Below are positions 25,801-35,579 of a stretch of DNA of 41,860 nucleotides, one piece after another. Numbering within the stretch: position 1 is the stretch's first letter; every line of letters starts with the position of its first letter. The position numbers were made by a program, and so were the translations under genes. The stretch lies in assembly GCA_001179505.1 (NCBI GenBank), contig CDMY01000286.1, positions 92,486 through 134,345 on the forward strand, written 5' to 3'. The notes under the pieces were generated by a model. The model saw only the letters and a program-made list of their open reading frames with translations, searched no databases and was not told where the DNA came from. The stretch comes from Vitrella brassicaformis (lineage: Eukaryota > Sar > Vitrellaceae).

Positions 25801-26088
25801 TTGCGCCAGATCCTTGTTGATGAGTGCGCTGCCGAATCCTGCGATGGTGAGGGTTTCACTCGGGTTCTCCTCGCGCCTGCCTCCCCTTTCAAGCAGCAGC
25901 ACCTCCTTGCCGCTCTCAGCAAGCGTGTACGCAAGCGGAACGCCGCTCGCACCTCCTCCGATGACCACATAGTCAAACAGTAAGCCCGCCTGCCGTCCGT
26001 CGTCGTGCAGTTGGGCGATGGAAGGACTGAGGGAAGCAAAGAAGACGAGCGCGAAGGCGCCGGACTGTTTGCGGCTTCGCCGATGCAT
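22899..26088 (-). CDS. GMC-family FAD oxidoreductase, about 789 aa, 13 exons, probably secreted
   Basis: Glucose-methanol-choline oxidoreductase; nearest in pattern to the plant HOTHEAD/mandelonitrile-lyase group. Exons: 26088-25720, 25643-25548, 25497-24873, 24809-24671, 24584-24482, 24414-24296, 24208-24138, 24071-23983, 23913-23509, 23443-23332, 23254-23185, 23121-23031, 22979-22899. The N terminus has a short basic head and a hydrophobic stretch (FALVFFASLSPSIA), a likely signal peptide. FAD motif DYVVIGGGASGVPLAY is near residue 40. NVLSGGTAVSGG is the family's flavin-contact segment, and RAKGEVLIAAGPIFSP precedes GIGPKD. SRGNVT lies in the substrate domain. The C terminus has WHWTGSAAMGTVVD with the catalytic His, ICDGSVFPQ, and LNVQATYVMVGRY with the second active-site position as Asn. 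A long Asp/Glu/Ser-rich insert (about residues 520-670) is unusual. The end of exon 5 (24482) is uncertain; 24449 or about 24518 are alternatives. Confidence 0.87.
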
Positions 26089-26250
26089 CCCAATCTGTAC
26101 AGGGTACTAACGGCTGGGCTGCGAGCTTAAAAAGCGTCGTTCCTGCTTGGGACGATGGGGAATGCGGCGCCCTGAAGGCCGCCCCCGGTGCAAGCCCCGT
26201 CAACAGATTCAACATCCCCGTCGGCCACAATAGATGGGCTGCAGCATGCG
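26089..26250. promoter_or_regulatory. Short divergent promoter region
   Basis: 162 bp between the ATG of the GMC gene (-) and the ATG of the coiled-coil gene (+), so both promoters must lie here or overlap transcribed sequence. No motif stands out. Confidence 0.4.
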
Positions 26251-26754
26251 ATGGGTGATATGAGCCGCTCGGTGGATCTTCTGCGACAGCGATACGAGAC
26301 GCGAATCAAGGAGCTCGAAGCCCAGAGAGGCGATGACGTGCAGGACATGACGGACGATACGCACCGTTTGATGCCAGAAGGCCACACGCAGAACATCTTT
26401 GACGGTCAGTAATGATGAGAGACGAACGCTCTTTAAACAGAGAAGTGCATGCCGGTTTCGGCGCGTGTAGACCTCTGTCAGCAACAGCAGCATGACAAGT
26501 GTATCGAGCTGCTCAACGAGCGAATCGAGATGCTCGAAGCTCAGGTGGACGACTACAAGAAGGAAAGGGATGAGTGGAAGCATAGGTACCAGCAGGCCGA
26601 AACCCAACGCGATGAGTGGAAGCGTCGATGTGAGGAGGTGCACGAGCCACGACAACCATCCAGTCAGCTTGCCAGCCAGCCAGGCAAAAATCAGTGTTTT
26701 CTTGGTATATATGCAGTTCCAAGACCAGGCATGTCGAGCGCAGGAAGACCTTAG
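26251..26754 (+). CDS. Small coiled-coil protein, hypothetical, 2 or more exons
   Basis: Exon 26251-26404 reads MGDMSRSVDLLRQRYETR and ends at GAC G|GTCAGT. The second exon starts at 26460 (GTGTAG|ACCTCTG) and runs through a clear coiled coil with a repeated RDEWK motif: RIEMLEAQVDDYKKERDEWK, then RYQQAETQRDEWKRRCEEV. As one exon it ends with TAG at 26752-26754. A further intron from 26637 (GAG|GTGCAC) to an acceptor at about 26722 is possible. Downstream a frame with Ser/Ala-rich coding-like composition runs to a stop at 26933, but I could not find a donor in the right phase for it. Function unknown; heptads suggest a structural or adaptor protein. It is divergently paired with the GMC oxidoreductase. 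Confidence 0.55.
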
Positions 26755-27573
26755 AGAGTTGGGCAAGGGCTGCTGCAGAGGTGGACGCCAGCAGCAACAT
26801 GGCCCTCTGCAGTGCTTCGATATCATCCTCACAGCCATCTGCCTCTGCCAGTGCTGCTGCTTCCTCACCATCCGCCCTGCTGGATGGCACTGAGCCTGAC
26901 GGGACGGGTCTGCTGCGGGCAGAGGAATCCTGACGGCAAGGCAGGGGCAGTGAAGCGAGCGTCGAGCTGGAAACGGATAATGGCAGCGGGCCCCGTAGGT
27001 ACATTTCCCCGTAGGCGAATGTGTCTCTCCCGGCTGGCTGGCTGGCTGGCTCGCTGTATTCATGTATGTGTGTGTCCTCTGTCTATGCGTTGAGTGTGGC
27101 TATGAGTAGCAGGGGGCAGGGCGGGGGGAGAGCGGTATGGGTGCTGTTTTCGATGTCTCGTGCTTTCAAGACTGCCTGGCCTGGGTCCATCAATATGTGT
27201 GTCTCTGTTTGCTGTCTGCTGCATGGTCGGGCTGTAACTCGGTTGGACCATCGATTTCACCGTATCAGTGGTTTCACTTTGATGCATTCACGATCTCACT
27301 CTTCTTACGCGGAGACGGACTTCAAACCATGGTCAGCTCACACACATCAAGGTCTTCACGTGGTCTGAAGGTGCCCCTGAGGGGGGCGAGCAAGGTGGAT
27401 CGCTGTGTCCGCGATTCCACTCCGACCTTTTTCACCTTCACTACTCGCTCCCCGCGTAATTTTGTTCCAAAGGGGGCGGGAATCCAAGCTCACGCCGCCA
27501 CTTCTAGTCGCCCTGGCGCCGCTTTGCACCGACGAAAGTCCGCCGTGCTCCTCAACTTCACCGGCTGTGACCA
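26755..27573. other. Intergenic or possible 3' exon of coiled-coil gene
   Basis: The part up to 26933 may belong to the coiled-coil gene. After that comes a GGCT run (about 27034-27053) and GC-rich sequence with no supported gene. Directly before the next ATG the frames are open on both strands but have no recognisable product. Confidence 0.4.
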
Positions 27574-30500
27574 ATGACACTCGGCAAGCTGAAGAAGGGC
27601 CGTGTCCGCAGGTCAGGTGCCTCGAACAGGGCTCCTGACTCGAGGTTCGTGGTAGCTACATCCAGGGGCTGCCCACATGGCACCCAGTCTGCATGCATGC
27701 GTCTTTTTGTGGTGCGTGCGTGTGTGTGTCAGGATTCCCCAGGAGCCGATTCACTTCAGTGCAGAAGAGCCCAGCACCTTCAGATTTGACCTCGACAGGC
27801 GGAAAAGTAAGCCACGGCGGCATTCCATGACATTGTGTGTGTTTGCAATGCGATGTGGCTCATCGGCAGATTTCGATGCGACTCTGCGTGGATTTGCCTT
27901 CAACGCCAAGGGCGTGCCCGAGTGGCTCAAGGACAGGAAGAAAGAGCGCGAGACCAAACAGCAGATCCAGCCCACATACGACCCTGAAAAGAGCCTCAGG
28001 CTCAGGTGAGCCAGTACCAGTGCGGATGCTCTCAAAAGGATGGTGATGTGTACTTTTCTTCTGTGTGTGCAAGTGCGAGCGACTTTTCCATGACTAATAT
28101 GCTGGGCCGTGCTGTGGTGCCGACGGTCCACGCGGAGCCCTCTGCCATTGCCAAAGTGCCAGGCAACAAACTCCTCAACAGCACCATGTCGACGACGTTT
28201 TCGGCCACCAGCCAATCGGTGAGAAGCACAGCGGTACACGTGTCGGCGGGACCATGTATCCTTCCTTTGGGCTGTGTGTTCGTTCAGTCAGCGTCTGCAA
28301 CGCGCAAGGGTCTGACAGCTGAGAAATGGAGCCCAAAGCACTGGCACAGGTAGGTGAAAGGATCACACAAAGTCGAGAGCCCGTGTTCTCCAACTTCGTT
28401 GTCTGTGAGTGCTCTCGTCTTTCAGCGACCCAGAGTGCTTTCGGGAACCACTCGAGTATGAAACGATATTTTCCATGTGTATTGTTCCGTCCCTTTGTGT
28501 CCATCTTCCGTTTGTAGGCGAGACACGCCCGGCTCACCTGTATGGAACAGCTCTGCCAGCTCCAAGCAGGTCAGTCGATTCAGCGACTTGTCCACCAATC
28601 GATGAAATGTGCATGCCTCTTGTTCCCAGGCCAGACGCGGCAAGCACTACGACCGTCTCATGCGGACGTGTGCCTCGCCGGAGGAAGCAGAGGAGCCCAC
28701 TGGTCCGTCAAGGAACCTGTCACGCAGCATTCAAATGTCGCTGTGTCTCTACACAGAGCAAGACGAGGATCGTAGCAAGAAGGAGCTGACCCGCTTTGTC
28801 GACTACGCCAGCGGCATCGAGGGAGAGCCCGGAGGTAAGGCCGGCGCGGTCTCTCTGCACGTGTCTCTCCCCGTGTACGTCTTTGTGTATTTGTGCATTG
28901 ATGTAGAGGATGAGGGCGAGGACGAGGAGGCCTTCGACGACTGGCAAATCAGACTGAGGGCACTGCCAGAAGTGAGTCGTACAGACTCGTTTGCGCGGCA
29001 TCCGTAGGTGTGTTGAATGTGCCTTTGCGACAGTTCTCTAAGATATCGGTCCTGAAGGGCCGTGAGGAGGAGAGGAAAGTTGACATCAACAGAACAAAGG
29101 TACACATGGAGCTCGCTATGGCCAAAGGAGATTTAATGGTGCGTACACTGTTTCTGACAGACGTTGCGAAAGATGCTCCGTGAGCGATATGCTGGGAGAC
29201 AGAAACTGGCGGGGGTGAGCGGGGGCAAACGCAAATGCGAACCTACACAGGAAGGAGCCTGACACATCTGGTGTGTAGGTGTGGTTTGCCAACACCGACC
29301 GTGCTCCCGGCTACATGCTGCCACAAGACTTGCAGGAGTAAGTACACAGCTCCATGTGTCACTTTCCGCGGTAGCTTTGTGTGTGTCTGTGCAGTCTGGT
29401 GGACAAGATGGGTGTGCAGGCTTCCTTGGCTGAGGTATGCAGCCATGCTACACCCACGAGATACCAATCGCACGTCGTGTCTGGGTGCAGTGCCGCACCT
29501 TGATAGCAGCTGTCGACAGAGACGACAAAGGTACAGACGAATCGGTCATACAGTGCTGACGACGTCCACATCAATCGATGTGTCTCGGTCATCATCAGGC
29601 GCCGCGACCTTCTCGGAGTTCAACCATCTCATTTTCTCCACCCAGCTGCCCCTGGAGCCACACAAGGGGGCGGCGGGCGCCCAGGGTTCGTTCAACCACC
29701 GCCAAGCCAGGAACCTCATACGCACACTCACCGCTAAGTCAGCAGCTGACAGTAGGGACACATGGTGGCCGAGCGTGAGTGTCTGCTGTGTTGGCCAGGC
29801 TTGGCGCGATGCCTCGCGAGTTTTGGCAGGTCGACGTCAACGACGAGGGCCACATCACCCTGCCGCAATTCGACACAGCACTCAAGCGGGCGGTAAAGGC
29901 ACTACATGCATCGCTTCATTCACCGATCAGAATTGCAGCTTTTCTCTCGTGACCCACAGGTGAAGGGTCTGAGTTGCGAGGCCGTGGATTGGCTATGGCA
30001 CAAGGCGCTGCAGCTACAGAAGCGAGAGAAGGCCGAGCCAGGCATCACCGTAGCCCAGGGGAAGAAAGCTCTCCGCGCGTCCCTTACGCACCCTGACCTC
30101 GACGAGGCCGAGCAAGCTCAACAGCAACAACAGGAGGGAGAGGAGGGGTCGTCGCCGAGAGAGGGTCAACTGCCGTCAGCGGTCAGCAGTGGTGCGGATG
30201 AGCACGCCACGCTGGACTGGCGGGGATTCCTCAAGACAATCGCCGCATACGAACACATGCACAGGTGCTTTGATGAACGCAGATAGGAAGGGGAAAGCAA
30301 ACCCATTCATGTCGTGCCTGTTGATTCACAGGCCTCTCACGCCGCCGACGATCCAAAGCGAGCTGGTAAGAGAGAGACACGACTTCACTCACTCTTGCTC
30401 GGGTGTCTCCACGTACCTACGGTTGGTCAGAGTGTAAAGCGGTTGATCGATCGCACCCTGCCAGTGACCACCGTCGCGCCGCAGCTGCTGGACGTGCTCG

Positions 30501-33032
30501 AAGACGACTCCAAGAACAAGGTGGGTTCATAGATGCACAACCTATGGACGTTGCTGTGACATGTGTCTGCTTGTACGTCTGGGACGTTCACAGGAGGTGA
30601 AGCTGGTCGGCGGCAAGCTCACGACCAAGACGCTGGAGACATCCTGGAAACCACAGGCAGGGCAATGGGTCTGGCTTTTTCATGCAGGGTCATATTTCCG
30701 TCTTCCTTTGCGTCAGGACTGCGGCATGAAGACCCTAAACTACGTCGAGCAGCTCAGACTCAAAGGTCAGTCAGCACAGCACAATCACCCTCTGCCTCTC
30801 TCTCTCTTTTCTCTCCCTCTGTCTCTCAGCGTGGCGCTGCAAGCGGGCTCTCCAGCAAGCACTCCCCGAGAGCATGCTCAAGTCCATCCTGCAGGACAAA
30901 CCCCTCATCAAGCGCTCAGACCTCGAGAAAATCATCGTTCAAGAAGTAAAGAAGATCAAGAGAAAGCTCACGCAAGACATGCTGCCGGATGGCGCTGGCA
31001 CTGCACAAGCCGAGACGACACGACCGCCAGCAGAGGAGCTTCGCCCCCCAGCAGAGAGCGAGTTTGGGAATGTCATAAGAATCGATTCTGCAGAAGGTCT
31101 GACGGAGAGTCAAAGGAAGAGGCTGGTGCCTCTGCCTGTGGGCGCAACACTAGCACCGAAAGAGGGTGCACTGGCGCGGATCGTGTCGCCGGGATACTCG
31201 CCCAGCCGGGCAGAAGCAGGCACAATCAAGTGAGAAGACACGTAACAACATGACTGGATGTCTGAGCGACGTCGATGCTTTGTCTGATGCTGTGTGCAGG
31301 GAGAAGGCGATGGCTTATCGGCCTGAGCTGGAGGAGGCGTTGTTGGCCAACAGGGGCTCGGGGGCCATGGGCTTCGACCACCCACTCACCGTCAACTTCA
31401 AAGGTACGCAGGGGTGTCACAGACGTACGCGTGATGTTTCTTCTGCGTGTACAGGCGGTGGCGTAAAGCCCGTGGACACCTACCTGGCGCCATCGGACAT
31501 TCAGGCCTTCCTCGTCACGCAGAAGGCTAACAAGCAGTAAGCAAGACACAACAACAGAAGCAACTGACGTGGAGGTGAATCATGTTGTTTGTTTCAAGTG
31601 ACGAGATCGATGTCCGCGACTTGGTCAACAATTTGTACCACCGCACTGCAGGCGGATATCGGGAGGACCACCAGTACCAAGATGCACTCGAGCCGTCGCT
31701 GCGGCAACTCAGACCCCACGCAATGGTACGAACAAACGCACCGTCAGCAGTGAGATACACACCTGTGTACACCATTCCTCGCCTTTGCAGCCTGTCGGTG
31801 GAGAGGTGTCCCAGCGTGATGCGGGAGCCTCCCCTGCGCCCACGTATCTCCACCCCCGGATGCAGAGGCTCATGGCCGCACTCCAAGACGCCGTTGCAGA
31901 GAAAAAGCGGGCCAGCGGTGAGCACATGCGGACAGAATGTGCACACACAGGTGTGTCTCTCATGTGCATCGTGCACTCAGATGCTGCCAAGCCGTCTAAG
32001 ATGTTCCGTCGATTAAACATGGATGGGGACGGCTACGTCGACTTGGAAGATCTCACAAGGGCAGCGCAGCAATACAAAGTAACCAATACTCACACACCAA
32101 TTCCGCCAGACAACGTATTCGAGTCCGTGCCGAGACTGTCTCCTTATCAGATTGCAGCTGCCCCAGAGGACCTCCGTGACTTGATGCACGCCCTTGATGA
32201 GAGCCACAATGGCTCCGTCGACATAGGCGAGTTCACGAGAAACTTCCAGGTCGTCGAAGGCTCATGGGGCGACAAGATGCGGAAAACGGCAAGGGTTGTC
32301 CCACAGAGGCAAGATGAGGCCGTCATGGCTGCCAGGCTCACTACGCATCCGAAGGATACAGAGGCGGCTGAGGCACAGGCCGTCGATCAGCCATCCGTCA
32401 GCGCCCTCCAGTTGATCTGCTGCCGCATTAAGGGCGAGTACGAGGAGACAAAGGAACAGGTCGCCATGAAAAAACCGCCTGGGAGATTCGATCGGTATGG
32501 ATGCATGTGTCCACAGAGAGACAGACACACTGCCACCTCTGTGTGTGCAGGACACGCTATGACGATCACACCAAGCCGTTGGTGCAGCCATCGCAGCCGT
32601 GTGGGCTGACCATCGACCCCTCCCTGCGCTTCAGCTCTTCCTACACCTCCACATTCAACGCCATGGGGGCATACGGTACCTGCCGTGAGACACACAGCCA
32701 ACCGTGTCTCTCTCATATATATCGATCGCTCTCATGTTGCATGGCCCTCATCAGATCCCATGAATGTGTCTTTGACGGACGCGCAGAAGAAAGAACACCT
32801 GGCGGCGCTGCGAGTGGAAAGGTACAAAACCGCAGACAAGGAGTATCCACGGCGATAGGTCTTCCTCTCTTCCTGTCTTCCCGTCCTGCTGTGCAGGAAG
32901 CGCTTGAAGGCAGAAGAGTATGAGGATCAGAAGGTCGTGCAGCAGTCGTGTCTGGGCGACATGCAGGCCAAGCGAGCGGCGTTGAAGGCCCTCAACAGGC
33001 TGGCCCACGAGAGACGCGCACGGCACATGTGA
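27574..33032 (+). CDS. Large EF-hand protein, about 1181 aa, 30 exons
   Basis: A soluble, charged, mostly helical protein with calcium-binding motifs. Exon starts: 27574, 27733, 27870, 28074, 28288, 28426, 28518, 28630, 28907, 29034, 29161, 29279, 29395, 29491, 29599, 29799, 29960, 30332, 30440, 30594, 30717, 30830, 31300, 31455, 31599, 31791, 31981, 32551, 32755, 32897. All joins keep the frame, with introns of about 51-90 nt. Two canonical EF-hand loops sit near the C terminus in the 31981 exon: NMDGDGYVDLED and DESHNGSVDIGE. Degenerate EF-like segments occur earlier: AAVDRDDKGAATFSEF, and VDVNDEGHITLPQFD. A Gln/Glu-rich linker follows KALRASLTHPDLDE. The C-terminal tail is Lys/Arg/Glu-rich coil. 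The intron at 30657-30716 appears to be GC-AG. After the TGA at 33032 a coding-like segment (AEIELSFESKLFQH, stop at 33175) could be an alternative last exon. A cytoskeletal or flagellar role is possible but not shown. Confidence 0.82.
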
Positions 33033-34325
33033 GTGAGACACAGGCTTCTGCAGCAGTTGTTTGCCGAAAGAAGAGCCAGGGGTGCGTGCGTGCGTGCATG
33101 GCCGAGATCGAACTATCCTTTGAATCCAAGTTGTTCCAACATATGCTTCACAACAACGACAAACTGAGCGCTTAAGTGTCATCGGCCACCTTTGTAGCTG
33201 GTGCTGTATGTGTTCGCTATGTGTACCAATACAGCAGGTAGGCTGACGGATGGATGACTGGCTGACGAGACAGCGGTTGAGGGCCGTCAGTAGCTCACGG
33301 TCGACCAGGTACGATGCGATGCAGACAGGCTACCGCTGCTGCCTTGGTGTGTGTCGGTCGACAGTTGAACCATTTCATCGTGTAAAGAGACCACGAATGA
33401 CCCGATGCGGCATGTGTCGTGACGATTCATGGTGATACATTTGTTCGTTCGTTCGTTTGTGTCCACCCAATGTGTCGGTGCCACTTGATCCCTCCCACAG
33501 CAAAGAGAAATGCACTACAAATATGCGACAAAAGGTGTACTGCACAACAGACAGGGCTCCTACTTATTGAAGTGAGTGACAAATGACCGTATACGACTGG
33601 TGTGTGGGTGTCATGCCTGCCACATCCACACACACACACATCCACACACACCCACACCCACACCACGCAACATCCACTCCTCTCTCAGTCCAGACAGCAC
33701 ACAAGCACACCACACCCATGATATGAACCCTGTTCCCCTCCGGTTATTGTTTTCTTCCCCGTGTGGCATGTACATGGTGAAGTCAAAAACAAGAACACAG
33801 TTCACAATGCACTGACACCACAAGCACACAAGCACGCCACACCCGATATGACATAAACCCGGCTGGCCCTTCTCCCTTGCCCCTCCCCCGCGCGCGTATC
33901 CATCTACATGGTGAAGTCAAAAACAAAAGCACAATTAATTCGCAATGCACTCTCTCTCAGCCCAGACAGCACACAAGCAAAGCGTACCCGATATGATATG
34001 GAACCGGTGTCCCCCCAACCCGCGTGTCTTTCTGCATGGTGAAGTCAAAAACAAAACACAATGCACTGACAGGCTGACAAAGGGCAGGACACACACCGCA
34101 CCAGACGCCCTCAGACTATGCAGTGCAGACGCATCACACACACAACAAGGAAGGCTCTAGACACACATACACACAATAAACACACATGTATGTCTCTCTC
34201 TGCAATCTTAATGAAAGAACAGTGACGCACACACCACACGCAGACGAGTGGCTCAATCGAACCGGTGGCCTGAAAGAAACCAACACACAGACATGGACGC
34301 CCGGTGTCCTTCAGTCTCACTTACA
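33033..34325. other. Intergenic region with degenerate satellite
   Basis: Apart from a possible alternative end of the EF-hand gene (to 33175) and the repeat array at 33693-34075, I see only CA-rich low-complexity sequence (33620-33665, 34150-34190). Confidence 0.5.
33693..34075 (+). repeat. Degenerate tandem repeat, about 3 units of 115-140 bp
   Basis: Each unit has, in order, ACAAGCA..C..ACCC, GATATGA..., a CCCCTCC/CCCC tract, CATGGTGAAGTCAAAAACAA and CACAATGCACT. The CATGGTGAAGTCAAAAAC block occurs at about 33774, 33909 and 34036 with no change over 18 bases. Lengths differ through indels in the C-rich part. It is not coding. Confidence 0.82.
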
Positions 34326-34916
34326 TCAGTCATGGTGGTGGTGATGGTGGTGGTGGTGGCGGTGCCCACGGCGCCAGCGACCACGACCCCAGCGACCACG
34401 GCCCCAGCGACCACCACCCCAGCGACCACGACCCCAGCGACCACGACCCCAGCGGCCCCTATGACGATGGCCGTGGTGGTGATGATGGCCCGAATGACCA
34501 CGACGACCCCCACGACGACGGCCTGCACACGACAAAAACACAGAACCGAGGGATAGGGATGATGCTCAGTGTCTGTCTGGTCAGAACAACGGTGGGAGTA
34601 TTGCATGTGGGTGCTGACGTCGCTGAAGGGCACGCAGGTTGCCCGACTTCAGAGGCTCGTCCTCCGCCTCATCCTCGTCATCGTCATCATCCTCATCATC
34701 GGCCAGATCCGCCTCGTCGGCATCGACCAGGGCGTCCTCCTCGTCGTCGAGCAGCTCATCCACAGTCGCCAGGGCATTGTCAGATTCATCAAGAGCAACA
34801 ACAGTGGGAGCAGCAGTCGTGGCGGAGGGTGGCTGGGCCATGGTGGCTGAGGGCGTCCAAACCGCCACCAGGAGAGCGGCCAGGGCCAAGAGCGTCAGGC
34901 GCGAGAAGAGAGCCAT
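34326..34916 (-). CDS. Secreted acidic protein with Gly-Arg-Trp repeat and poly-His tail, 164 aa
   Basis: Exons 34916-34619 and 34522-34326. The protein has three parts. Residues 1-27 form a clear signal peptide (MALFSRLTLLALAALLVAVW, then Ala/Thr). Residues 42-88 are strongly acidic with a run of seven Asp/Glu-only residues and more on both sides. From residue 100 it turns basic: Arg/Gly, then a His cluster, then six GRW units in a GRWGR pattern, then a terminal run of nine His and Asp. About 18 of the last 65 residues are His. The intron falls exactly between the acidic and basic parts. I know no family with this arrangement. His and Asp clusters suggest metal binding, and the opposite charges suggest self-association or matrix assembly; both are inference. 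Confidence 0.78.
34374..34459 (-). repeat. In-frame 12/15-bp repeat encoding GRWGR units
   Basis: On the minus strand the unit GGTCGCTGGGGTCGT recurs with small changes, giving six GRW motifs. Identical codons across units indicate recent slippage or duplication. Confidence 0.88.
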
Positions 34917-35579
34917 GGATGATAACAGACAATCGAGCAGGCGGGATTGACAGATGGCAAGAGTCGGCTGAGGCAGGAGTGGATAGATGGGAGAGAGAGC
35001 CAAAACGAATGGGAGGGGAGGGATGGCTTCGAAGTTGTCAAAACGCAAAGGATCGCTTTTGCAGCGGTTTCAGGGAGCACCCTAGGCGAGCTACCCCTTC
35101 GTCGCGAGAAGGAAGGGCTGAGTTTGCCGCACATTGGTAAGGCCAGGCGCTGGTGCCAGTGGCACGTATTTGTCGACAGATGATAGATGGATGGATGCCT
35201 CAACTGTCTTGTGTCAACTTGTCTTGTGTGACTCTGTCATCATGCAGGCTGCGGTCATATTGGGTGCTCTTATTCATCGCTTGTTTCTGCGAGTGTGCCT
35301 GAAGCGACTACGTCCACGTCTGCCTGAAGGAATCATCAAGAATGGCCTCACGAGCACCTGTGGAATGACGGAGTCTTTCTGTCTGCATGATGGTGTGCAG
35401 ACAAGACGCACTACCGCCTTCTCTCTCACCTACCTGTTGAGCATCGCGGATATCCGTTGAGTAACGTAATTCAGGTACGGATGCATGGCACTGATGTGAT
35501 GATGGAAAGCGAGAAGATGGGAAGCCCTTCATGCACGTGTGCGTTGCCTTTGGTGTGGTACTTGCTGCAGATCATAAGG
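34917..35579. other. Intergenic region between secreted-protein and ankyrin-like genes
   Basis: Divergent promoter space. It holds the 26-bp element at 35063-35088. A likely 5' UTR intron with acceptor CTTGCTGCAG at 35570 lies 10 bp before the ankyrin-like ATG. An open frame at 35241-35460 has no support as a gene. Confidence 0.45.
35063..35088. promoter_or_regulatory. 26-bp element shared with 41776-41801
   Basis: AGCGGTTTCAGGGAGCACCC followed by TAGGCG, identical over 26 bases to 41776-41801. Here it lies 147-172 bp before the secreted-protein ATG. The minus strand contains CTAGGGTG, related to the TTAGGGT cores at 14923 and 22354. Confidence 0.55.

Noticed and set aside
29100-29160. Coding extension VHMELAMAKGDLM in the EF-hand gene
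   Set aside because: It would leave a 22-nt intron. Ending the exon at 29099 gives a 61-nt intron typical of this locus.
34304-35140. Plus-strand open frame with ATTPATTAP-like repeats opposite the secreted protein
   Set aside because: It is the antisense reading of the GRW/His repeat and the Asp/Glu block. The minus-strand reading has a signal peptide and a spliced structure that explains the sequence better.
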